64,000 nt of DNA from Geomonas agri (lineage in GTDB: Bacteria; Desulfobacterota; Desulfuromonadia; Geobacterales; Geobacteraceae), in contig NZ_JAINZO010000002.1 in NCBI RefSeq assembly GCF_020179605.1, positions 1,054,001 to 1,118,000 on the forward strand, written 5' to 3'. The notes below the pieces were generated by a model. It was not told the origin of the DNA. It worked only from the letters and a program-made list of their open reading frames with translations, and made no database searches. Made by a program: the position numbers and the translations under genes. Below are positions 32,318 to 40,019 of the stretch, one piece after another; the stretch's first letter is position 1; every line of letters begins with the position of its first letter.

Positions 32318-33757
32318 ATGGTACTTGAGGTGGATCGGGAACCTGCGGGAGAAGAGCTGGCAAGGCTGGGCAAGACCCTGGTCTCGCATTTCTTCGTCCT
32401 GCTCAAGAGTTCCGTCAATTACGGTGCCGGCCATGCGGCCATCGCGCACCGGGTGGGCAACCTCCTTGAGGTGTTGCGGGCGATCACCGGGCAACATGAG
32501 GATGCCACGCTGATCCTTAAGGCAGGGCACCTCTACCTGGGAGAGTTCCGGCTCAGGCCGGACATCGCCAGTTTCGAGGGGCCGCGCTACATCATCGAAC
32601 TGATGCGGCGCCATCACCTGGGGAGCATCTCCTTCGGGCCGGGCATCACTGGCACCGATCTGCAGCGTTTCGTGTACCTGCTTCAGGAGCCGCAGGAGGA
32701 CGAGGCGGATCGTTTCCAAAGGTTAGTGGAAGCGGTGCAGCAGCGGTGCATCGCCAACCTGGAGCTCGACCTGCTGCGCGAGGACGAGGTGCTCAACATA
32801 ACACCGCAGTTTAGGCGGCTCAGGTCGGCGGGAGACAAGGTGCGGCCACTGTACCGCAAGCTCCTCACCACCATGGACGAGGTGGCAGCCGAGGTGGCTT
32901 CGGGGCGCAGGCTGCGCCTGCGCGAATCCAAGCGCGTGGTGCAGCAGATCGTAGATCTGCTCTACAGCCACGAGGCAGACCTGCTGGGGCTCAGCACCAT
33001 GCGCTCCCATGACAGCTCCTCGCAGCATCACGCCGCGAATGTATGCATCCTATCATTAGTGGTGGGGAAGCGGCTCGGGATGAACAAGTTCCACCTCTGC
33101 GAGCTGGGGCTCGCTGCTCTCTTCCACGACATAGGGAACTGCGACGTGCCGGCGGAGATCTTGGACAAGGTGGGAGAACTGTCGGCCGAGGAGCGGGAGT
33201 TGATGGAAAAGCACCCGCTGTACGGGGTGCGCAGGGTGATGAAGCTGAAGGGGTTGGACGACCTTACTGCGCGTATCATCACCGGTATTTTCGAGCATCA
33301 CCTGATGGCGGACTTCTCGGGCTACCCGCGCCTGGGTTACCGGAAACTGGGACTTTTGGGGCGGATCATCAGCATCGCTGACAGCTATGACGGGCTGACC
33401 TCGTCGCGGGTCAGCGGCCGCACCGCCTATCCGCCCCACAAGGCGCTCAGAGTCATGCTGTCGCAAAGCGGCAAGTCTTATGACCAGGCGCTCCTGAAGG
33501 TTTTCGTCAGTTGCGTAGGCATCCATCCGGTGGGTTCGTTGCTGCTTCTGGATGACAAGGACATCGCGGTGGTGGTGGGAAACAGCGAGGACCCGGCCCA
33601 GTGGGACAATCCCCTGGTGCGCATCATCGCCGACCGTGAGGGGCGCGAAACGGAGGGGGGAGAGGTGATTCCCCTTGGCTCACCCGGCTCCCCCCAGACC
33701 ATTACCGCTATTTTGGATCCCTACCTCTACGACCTCGACGTGAGCAGGTACTTCTAG
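32318..33757 (+). CDS. HD-GYP domain protein with an uncharacterised N-terminal module (479 aa)
   Basis: ATG 32,318 follows GAGG by six bases. The N-terminal half, about 10-130, resembles that of the upstream HEAT protein (SHFFVLLKSSVNY; LRLPDIASFEG-type strands; LGSISFGPGITGTDLQRFVY). The HD-GYP domain at about 215-400 holds SSQHHAANVCIL, the metal-binding HDIGNCDVP, the His pair in FEHHLMADFSGYP and IISIADSYDG. HD-GYP enzymes hydrolyse c-di-GMP (or cGAMP). The usual HDIGK and HHERxDGxGYP motifs are altered here, but the metal ligands appear kept. Activity is therefore uncertain. The stop overlaps the stop of a convergent lipoprotein gene. Confidence 0.85.
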   Translation: MVLEVDREPAGEELARLGKTLVSHFFVLLKSSVNYGAGHAAIAHRVGNLLEVLRAITGQHEDATLILKAGHLYLGEFRLRPDIASFEGPRYIIELMRRHHLGSISFGPGITGTDLQRFVYLLQEPQEDEADRFQRLVEAVQQRCIANLELDLLREDEVLNITPQFRRLRSAGDKVRPLYRKLLTTMDEVAAEVASGRRLRLRESKRVVQQIVDLLYSHEADLLGLSTMRSHDSSSQHHAANVCILSLVVGKRLGMNKFHLCELGLAALFHDIGNCDVPAEILDKVGELSAEERELMEKHPLYGVRRVMKLKGLDDLTARIITGIFEHHLMADFSGYPRLGYRKLGLLGRIISIADSYDGLTSSRVSGRTAYPPHKALRVMLSQSGKSYDQALLKVFVSCVGIHPVGSLLLLDDKDIAVVVGNSEDPAQWDNPLVRIIADREGRETEGGEVIPLGSPGSPQTITAILDPYLYDLDVSRYF

Positions 33758-34389
33758 AAGTGAACCACGGTCAGTAGCGGTTCGTTGGCCACGGTTGCCT
33801 CGTCGATCTCGACAAGACCGGGAACCGTGGTGAGCAAATCGTTGTCCTGCATAATCCTCACCTGGAAGTCCGGCAGTCTCTGGAACTGCGCCTCGGCCAT
33901 CAGCGAAGTCACGTCGATGTTCACCTCACGGTTGACGTCAGCCGATGAGATTGGCGGCAATACGAACGTGGTTTTCAGCGGGAGCAGGATGCTTTGGTCA
34001 AAGTCCGTTCCAATCAGTGGGGGGGTGAACGACACCAGTTCGATGCGAAGCGGTATGGTCGCCGTTGGCGGGGAGACGGTGACGCTGCGGATGACGATAC
34101 TGAGGGTTGCGGAACTGATGACATGGTTCACAGGAATCCTATCCAACGGGAAGCTCAGGAAAGCGCGATAGACGTCGTCATTTACCGGATCCACCCCCGC
34201 CAGCACGCCCGGTAGCGCATCCCTGGTCACCAGGGATATGGTTCGCACCCCTGCCACATCGACAATATCACCATCCACTGCCGGATCGCTGGGAATCGTG
34301 GTTTGAACGAGGGGACGGTCATTGCCGCCGCATCCCGCCAGCGCCACTAGCACCGCCGCCAGTACCAGCCACAAAAATCTCTTCTTCAT
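33754..34389 (-). CDS. lipoprotein with a DNRLRE-like beta domain (211 aa)
   Basis: ATG 34,389 lies five bases after AGGAGG, so the longer upstream frame is rejected. MKKRFLWLVLAAVLVALAGC is a textbook lipoprotein signal with Cys at about residue 20. The mature part is strand-rich; segments such as YRAFLSFPLDRIPVNHVIS and SSATLSIVIRS recall DNRLRE/CBM96-type jelly-roll domains, which often occur in surface proteins. That family call is tentative. No catalytic motif is visible. It is convergent with the HD-GYP gene, overlapping it by four bases. Confidence 0.78.
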   Translation of the reverse strand: MKKRFLWLVLAAVLVALAGCGGNDRPLVQTTIPSDPAVDGDIVDVAGVRTISLVTRDALPGVLAGVDPVNDDVYRAFLSFPLDRIPVNHVISSATLSIVIRSVTVSPPTATIPLRIELVSFTPPLIGTDFDQSILLPLKTTFVLPPISSADVNREVNIDVTSLMAEAQFQRLPDFQVRIMQDNDLLTTVPGLVEIDEATVANEPLLTVVHF

Positions 34390-34762
34390 GTAGGCCTCCT
34401 TTTCCTTCTCCCAATGAAAACTGCCTTGAGCGGGACCAGCAAATGGTACCAGACGACAGGCAAATTTAAAGCAAATGTCAGAGCGGGCATCGTCATCGAT
34501 TGCGTCGATTGCCACCGCAATCCTGTTTCCCTTGGTTGCAGAAATAAAAGCTGTGGGTACAATTCATTTGCTAATTTTCTAATGTATTCGCCACAGTAAC
34601 GAGCTTAACGGCTGCCCGGCAGGGCATCACCATGCCGGCACCGCCCGCGGGCCCTTTCCCGTAAAGACTTTGCAAAAGTAAAGGGAGGGGGGGTATAATT
34701 TTTTTGGATGTCAAAATCAATTAAAACGAACACCGCAGCTTAATAACACGCGGAGGGAAACC
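34390..34762. other. divergent intergenic region between lipoprotein gene and prkA
   Basis: Holds the promoters for both neighbours. It contains a G/C-rich hairpin-prone stretch (34,612-34,660, with CCGGCAGGGCATC and ATGCCGGC arms) and the prkA promoter. A 61-codon frame at 34,414-34,599 has no ribosome-binding site and no credible composition. Confidence 0.55.
34670..34699 (+). promoter_or_regulatory. promoter of the prkA cluster
   Basis: A perfect -10 TATAAT (34,694-34,699) is preceded by TTGCAA at 34,670-34,675, an 18-base spacer rich in G. The start codon lies 63 bases downstream. Confidence 0.65.
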
Positions 34763-36814
34763 ATGACTGCCAAGAACGAAACGCTCCGTCAGCACCTGGC
34801 CGCCGTCAAGGCGGGAGAGAGGGTTTTTGAGAACGCCTTCCAGGGGATCATTCGGATGATCCTGGAGCCGGGTTTCGAGAAGGTCGTCGTCAACGGCAAA
34901 ACGACCTATGACTTCAACATCTTCCGGACCGGACGCAAGCACACCATCGGCATGTACGATGAGATCAACAGCTTCGTCTCCTTCGTGAAGGACGCGGCCG
35001 AGGGTGGCTCCAGTAAGGAGATGGCCTTCGTCTTGGTCGGTGAACCGGGCAACGGCAAGACCTTCTTCGTGGAGTTCCTCTGCGGCAAGTACCGCAATTT
35101 CCTGCAGGGGCGCAACCGCAAGTACAGCTTCCGGTTCCTCAATATGGAGCAGTTGGGCAACTACGGGCGGATCCGCGAGATCGACTCGGAGACCTACGAG
35201 GACCCGATGATCCTCGCCATGAACCTTTTCGACGATCCGGAGGAAAGCCGCCGCTTCATCGGGGAGCAGGGGTTCTCCGATGCGGAGATCGAGACCCTGT
35301 ACCGCAACTACCGCCCGCTAGGTGCGAGCACCGGTTATATCCTCAACGAAATCCGGCAGTATCATGACAACGACGTTGAAAAGGTCCTGGAGAGCATCGC
35401 TATTCTGCCTGTGCCAATGAGCGAGAGCCTCGGGACACTCACCGGCAAATACCCCGCCAAGGACAAGATCACCTCGTCGGCAGTGGACCTCCTCGGCGAG
35501 GAGTCGATCCAGCGGCTGTTGCACCTGTCGGATACCAACAACCCGTACCGCTTCGACCTGCGCCGCGGCGCGCTGGCCCGCGTGGCCGGCGGCGGCATCC
35601 ACTTCTCCGACGAGATCTTTAAGAACAAGAAGGACCTGGTGCAGGTGTACCTGGGCGTGATCCAAAACCGCGCCATCGAGATCGACGGGTACAAGTGGCC
35701 GATCGACTCCATGATCATCGCCACCAGCAACAACTCCGAGTTCAACCGCTTCCTGGCCGAAAAGGAGGAGGCGCCGATCGTCGACCGCTGCAGGATCTGC
35801 TACGTCTCGCACAACACCAACTACCGGATGCAGGAGGGGCTGACCGCCTACGCCATCGGCGGCGAATCGAAGACCACCCTGACCAAGGAAGTGCTGCACC
35901 AGGATCCGAACCTGAACTACGCTGCCTCGGTAGGCGTGGTGCTCACCAGGCTGCCGAGGTCCGAAAAGCTGACTCCGATCGAGACCATGAAGCTTGCCGC
36001 AGGCGAGGTGGCGGGCGAGAAGAGCATCAAGGCGCTGGCCGAAGTCATCGATACTCTCGGGCAGGAGCCGGACATCACAAAGCGCTTCGGGCAGCGCGGC
36101 CTCGGGCACAGGAGCCTCGGCCGCAGCATCCAGATCCTCAAGGAAAGCTCCGAGACCAACGAGGGGCGCTGCATGGTGGCCTACGACGTCTTCCGCAGCC
36201 TGGAGCGGGTCGTGCTTGACTACGTGGTGGAGCCCAACGAGCGCGCCAAATACCTCGAGGACCTGAAGACCGGCAAGAAGCTTTACCGCGAGCGGATCAT
36301 GACCGAGATGTTCAACGCCTACATGGACGAGCCTTTCGCCATCAAGAAGGACGTGCAGAACTACGTGAACATGATCATCGGCATCGACGCCGAGAACCTC
36401 GGCCCCGACCGGATGTGGAAGTACAAAGATCCGCAGACTGGCGAGCTGAAGGCGCTCAAGATCGACGAGCGCTATGTGAAGAGCGTAGAGGAGCGCATCG
36501 GCCTGAAGACCGAGGAGCAGCGCGCCTCCTTCCGGACCTCGATCCGGAAGATCTATGGCCAGAAGATCTCTGTCGACCCGAGCTACGACTTCATGGATAA
36601 CCTGGAGTTGGTCAAAGCGGTCACCGACGTTCGGCTGAAATCCGACATCGCCGGTGCCGGGAGCCTGATCGGCGCCCTCGCCAACCGTACCAACGAGGAA
36701 AACCAGAAGCTCTACGACCGGATGATCGTGACCATGTTGGGGAAACTCGGCTACTGCCGCACCTGCGCCCAGAAGACCATCGAGTACTTCTGCACGCAGG
36801 AGGATGAGAGCTGA
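34763..36814 (+). CDS. prkA: PrkA-family serine protein kinase / AAA+ protein
   Basis: 683 residues. Start ATG 34,763 after GGAGGG. The N-terminal AAA-type domain has Walker A VLVGEPGNGKTFFVE at about 89-103 and the typical MYDEINSFVSFVKDAAEG. The C-terminal PrkA kinase-like domain covers roughly 400-660 (RMWKYKDPQTGELKALKIDE). E. coli YeaG and Bacillus PrkA are relatives linked to starvation and sporulation-type stress; some are described as proteases rather than kinases. It heads a four-gene block with YeaH-, SpoVR- and second PrkA-like genes. Confidence 0.93.
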   Translation: MTAKNETLRQHLAAVKAGERVFENAFQGIIRMILEPGFEKVVVNGKTTYDFNIFRTGRKHTIGMYDEINSFVSFVKDAAEGGSSKEMAFVLVGEPGNGKTFFVEFLCGKYRNFLQGRNRKYSFRFLNMEQLGNYGRIREIDSETYEDPMILAMNLFDDPEESRRFIGEQGFSDAEIETLYRNYRPLGASTGYILNEIRQYHDNDVEKVLESIAILPVPMSESLGTLTGKYPAKDKITSSAVDLLGEESIQRLLHLSDTNNPYRFDLRRGALARVAGGGIHFSDEIFKNKKDLVQVYLGVIQNRAIEIDGYKWPIDSMIIATSNNSEFNRFLAEKEEAPIVDRCRICYVSHNTNYRMQEGLTAYAIGGESKTTLTKEVLHQDPNLNYAASVGVVLTRLPRSEKLTPIETMKLAAGEVAGEKSIKALAEVIDTLGQEPDITKRFGQRGLGHRSLGRSIQILKESSETNEGRCMVAYDVFRSLERVVLDYVVEPNERAKYLEDLKTGKKLYRERIMTEMFNAYMDEPFAIKKDVQNYVNMIIGIDAENLGPDRMWKYKDPQTGELKALKIDERYVKSVEERIGLKTEEQRASFRTSIRKIYGQKISVDPSYDFMDNLELVKAVTDVRLKSDIAGAGSLIGALANRTNEENQKLYDRMIVTMLGKLGYCRTCAQKTIEYFCTQEDES

Positions 36815-36841
36815 CAGAGGCAAGGCCGCCACTTTTTCGAT

Positions 36842-36955
36842 TACCCTCTCCCGCCGGGAGAGGGTGGCCGAAGGCCGGGTGAGGGCGTTGCCACAGCGAG
36901 ATGTTGCTGGATACGAAGCCCTCACCCCCGCCCCTCTCCCAAAGGGCGAGGGGAT
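36842..36955. repeat. inverted pair of interspersed repeats between prkA and the yeaH-like gene
   Basis: A copy at 36,842-36,884 (hairpin CCCTCTCCCGCCGGGAGAGGG, then GGTGAGGGC) and an oppositely oriented copy at 36,918-36,953 (GCCCTCACCCCCG, then CCCTCTCCCAAAGGGCGAGG) face each other. Together they can fold into a large structure inside the operon, which could lower expression of the downstream genes relative to prkA. Confidence 0.75.
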
Positions 36956-37008
36956 AAAGCCAACGTAGGGGCGAATCATTCGCCCGCCTTAATAAGGCCG
37001 ACGATGCC

Positions 37009-38370
37009 ATGACAAACCCGGAAAGATATCTCGAAGAACTAAAAGCCAAGGGGTTGGCCCCCGAGCGCGAGGCGCGCTTCCGCGAGGAATTGGCCGGCAG
37101 GTGGCAGATTTCCACCGCCGACCGCCGCGGCCCCTTCCCGGACTTCTCCCGCAGCCTGTACGCCTGGCATGATCTTGCGGTGTTGCAGGACCAGGAGCGG
37201 GTCCCGAACCCGTACCAGCTGCACATGAAGGCGCTGGACGAGCTCCTGGAGCGGGACCGGCAGCGCGAGAAGGACGGTTTCCCCCGTAAGATCCGGGTGG
37301 GGAGACTGATCAAGCCGGGCAAAGGGGGCAAGGGGAAGATCGTGGTGGTTCCCTCCACGGAAGAGGAGAAGCTCATTCATGATCCGACCATCCGTCCTCC
37401 GGGTGAGGGAGGCTCGACCGGCGGTAGCGGCAAGGGCGAGGAAGGCGAGGTCATCGGCGAGCAGAAGGTGCGTGAGACCGGCGAGGAACCGGGGCAGGGG
37501 CCGGGACAGGGCGAGGGCGAAGCCCACGAAATGGGCGCTTCCGCCTACGAACTCGGGCGGGTCCTCACCGAGCAGTTCCAGCTTCCGAACCTCAAGGAAA
37601 AAGGGAAGAAGCGCTCCTTCACCCGCTACATCTACGACCTCACCGACAGGAACCGCGGCTCCGGCCAGGTGCTGGACAAGAAGGCGACGCTCCGGAAGAT
37701 CGTGGAAACCAACATCTCGCTGGGCAATCTTCCCGATCCGGCCGACATGGACCCGACCCGGTTCCTGATCTCGCCGCGGGACAAGGTCTACCGCATTTTC
37801 TCGCAGGAGAAGGATTACGAGCCGCAGGCGATGGTGTTCTTCCTGCGCGACTACTCCGGTTCCATGGCGGGCAAGGTGACCGAACTGGTGGCGACCCAGC
37901 ACGTCATGATCTACAGCTGGCTCCTGTACCAGTACGCCGGGCAGGTGGAATCTCGCTTCATCCTGCACGACACCGAGGCGAAGGAAGTGCCGGATTTCGA
38001 CACCTACTACAACTCCCGGGTTGCCGGCGGGACCGAGGTGGCCAGCGCCTACAAGCTGGTGAACGAGATCGTCGAGAAGGAGAACCTCGCGGCGGACTAC
38101 AACATTTACGTCTTCCACGGCACCGACGGCGATGACTGGGATACCGGCGGTGACAAGTCCATTCCGGAACTGGTGAAGATTCTCAGCTACGTGAGCCGCA
38201 TGGGGGTCACCATCGCGGAACACGCGGGGACCCAGTGGACCGAGGTGGCGCGTTACCTGGAGAACTCGGGGCTGTTGCGGGACAAGCCTGACCTGCTGCG
38301 CATGGACATCATGCACGAGGATGCCGAGGAGGCCCGGGTAATCGAGGGGATCAAGAGGCTGATTTCGTAA
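37009..38370 (+). CDS. YeaH/YhbH family protein (DUF444, VWA-like)
   Basis: 453 residues from ATG 37,009; the ribosome-binding site is weak. The middle is a low-complexity Gly/Glu-rich linker (about 125-180). The C-terminal part has a von Willebrand A-like domain with the metal-site-like FLRDYSGSMAGK (about 281-292), then VAGGTEVASAYKLV and VFHGTDGDDWDTGG. YeaH in E. coli is co-expressed with YeaG (PrkA) in stationary phase, matching the layout here. Biochemical role unknown. Confidence 0.9.
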   Translation: MTNPERYLEELKAKGLAPEREARFREELAGRWQISTADRRGPFPDFSRSLYAWHDLAVLQDQERVPNPYQLHMKALDELLERDRQREKDGFPRKIRVGRLIKPGKGGKGKIVVVPSTEEEKLIHDPTIRPPGEGGSTGGSGKGEEGEVIGEQKVRETGEEPGQGPGQGEGEAHEMGASAYELGRVLTEQFQLPNLKEKGKKRSFTRYIYDLTDRNRGSGQVLDKKATLRKIVETNISLGNLPDPADMDPTRFLISPRDKVYRIFSQEKDYEPQAMVFFLRDYSGSMAGKVTELVATQHVMIYSWLLYQYAGQVESRFILHDTEAKEVPDFDTYYNSRVAGGTEVASAYKLVNEIVEKENLAADYNIYVFHGTDGDDWDTGGDKSIPELVKILSYVSRMGVTIAEHAGTQWTEVARYLENSGLLRDKPDLLRMDIMHEDAEEARVIEGIKRLIS

Positions 38371-38379
38371 GAGGCCGTT

Positions 38380-40005
38380 ATGGAACTGATCAACCAACAT
38401 ACCAAGGCGATCATGGAAGGATGCAAGGAGCGGGCGCGCGCCGCCGGACTCACCTTCACCGACGAGAGCCTGGAATATATCGTCACCAACCGCGACCTGA
38501 TCGAACTGTCGCCGAAGGTCATGATCCCGACCCTGTACGATTACTGGGTGCATGACGTCGAGGTGCTGCGCGGCAAAGGGGAGTACGAGCTCTATCCGCA
38601 CAACCCCTACGAGACGGTCATCAACACCCGGCCGCCCATCTCGTTCTACAACGACAACAACCCCGACTGGCTCAACGTGATGATCTTCTACCACGTGCTG
38701 GGCCACATCGATTTCTTCCAGAACAACCTCTACTTCCGCCACACCTGGGAATACGACTTCACCGGGCAGGCGCTCTCGGACAAGCGCGTCATCGCCAAGC
38801 TCCGCGCGGAGAAGGGGCGCTGGGTGGACTACATCCTCGAGTTCGCCCGCTCCATCGACAATCTGGTCGCCTACCACGATGAGCTCTCCCCCCTGTTTAT
38901 GGCGCCGGAGACTGCCACATCAAGCCGGCTGGACTACTACTTCGACGTCTTCCTGCAGGTCGAGAAGAAGCTTCCGGTCGGGGAATACCTTAAGGAAGTG
39001 GCACGCTACAACGGGGCCATCGCCCAGAACAGGGAAGAAGGTGAGCGGATCTTCTTCGCCGAGGTGACCGCGAAGTACCCGGAGATGGAAGCGCATTTCA
39101 CCAAAAGCCAGAACGTGAAACGGGTGGAGCGGCGCGACCTGATGAAGTTCCTGGTCGAGAATTCGGAATTCCTGGCACGCGACGAAAACCAGTGGATGCG
39201 CTCGGTGCTCGAGGTGGTGCGCAAGACTTCCATCTTCTTCCAGCCCCAGATTCGCACCAAGATCATGAACGAGGGGTGGGCCAGCTACTGGCACGAGAAG
39301 CTCTTCCTGGTGGACGACCGCATCAAGGGCCACGAGGTCGATTTCGCCCGCGTCCATGCCGGCGTTACCTCCATGCCGCGCGTCGGCATGAACCCCTATG
39401 CATTGGGCATGCGGCTCATGTACCAGCTCAAGGAGAACGGCGACAAAGGCAAGACGGGCTACGAATTCAACCGCCTCTCGGACCGGGAGCAGAGAAAGCA
39501 TTTCGACGCAGCTGCCGGCAAAGGCGACGAGTACCTGTTCAAAATCAGGAGCAACTACTGCGATTACCTGTTCATCAAGGACTTCATTGACCAGGACTTC
39601 ACCAATCGCTACGACCTCTTCGTCACCGGAAAGCGCCTCGACCCGCAGCGCATGGTCTGGCAGTACTACGTCAAGAGCCGGGACGCCAACGACTACCGCG
39701 ACATGGTGCTCGCCTCTTTGTACCATCCGCCACACATCGAGATCGCGCCGGAGCGGGGCGAAGAGGGGATGCTCTACCTGGTACACCACTTCGAGGGGAA
39801 ACAGCTGGTTTCGGAGTACATCGCCAACACCCTGGTGGGCATCGAATACCTCTGGGGGGCGCCGGTGCAACTGGAGACCAGCGAGGCGGTGATCGAGCAG
39901 CAGCGCGGCAGCTCCGGGCGCGAAGGCGTGGAAGAGCCGGAGATCACGTGGCAGCGCGTGGTCTACACCATGAAAGAAAAGGTCCTCAGCCGGCAGATAC
40001 TGTGA
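38380..40005 (+). CDS. SpoVR family protein (YcgB-like)
   Basis: 541 residues from ATG 38,380, nine bases after the yeaH-like stop. Family segments are clear: WVHDVEVLRGKGEYELYPHN, MNEGWASYWHEKLFLVDDR and FLARDENQWMRSVLEVVR. SpoVR was found through Bacillus spore cortex defects, but homologues are widespread in non-sporulating proteobacteria, where they work with the PrkA/YeaH pair; the mechanism is not known. The order prkA-yeaH-spoVR on one strand with short gaps argues for a single functional unit. Confidence 0.93.
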   Translation: MELINQHTKAIMEGCKERARAAGLTFTDESLEYIVTNRDLIELSPKVMIPTLYDYWVHDVEVLRGKGEYELYPHNPYETVINTRPPISFYNDNNPDWLNVMIFYHVLGHIDFFQNNLYFRHTWEYDFTGQALSDKRVIAKLRAEKGRWVDYILEFARSIDNLVAYHDELSPLFMAPETATSSRLDYYFDVFLQVEKKLPVGEYLKEVARYNGAIAQNREEGERIFFAEVTAKYPEMEAHFTKSQNVKRVERRDLMKFLVENSEFLARDENQWMRSVLEVVRKTSIFFQPQIRTKIMNEGWASYWHEKLFLVDDRIKGHEVDFARVHAGVTSMPRVGMNPYALGMRLMYQLKENGDKGKTGYEFNRLSDREQRKHFDAAAGKGDEYLFKIRSNYCDYLFIKDFIDQDFTNRYDLFVTGKRLDPQRMVWQYYVKSRDANDYRDMVLASLYHPPHIEIAPERGEEGMLYLVHHFEGKQLVSEYIANTLVGIEYLWGAPVQLETSEAVIEQQRGSSGREGVEEPEITWQRVVYTMKEKVLSRQIL

Positions 40006-40019
40006 CAGGCGGATAAGCT

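Noticed and set aside
37039-38877. 612-codon minus-strand frame opposite the yeaH- and spoVR-like genes
   Set aside because: Runs across two well-supported genes; no motif or start site.
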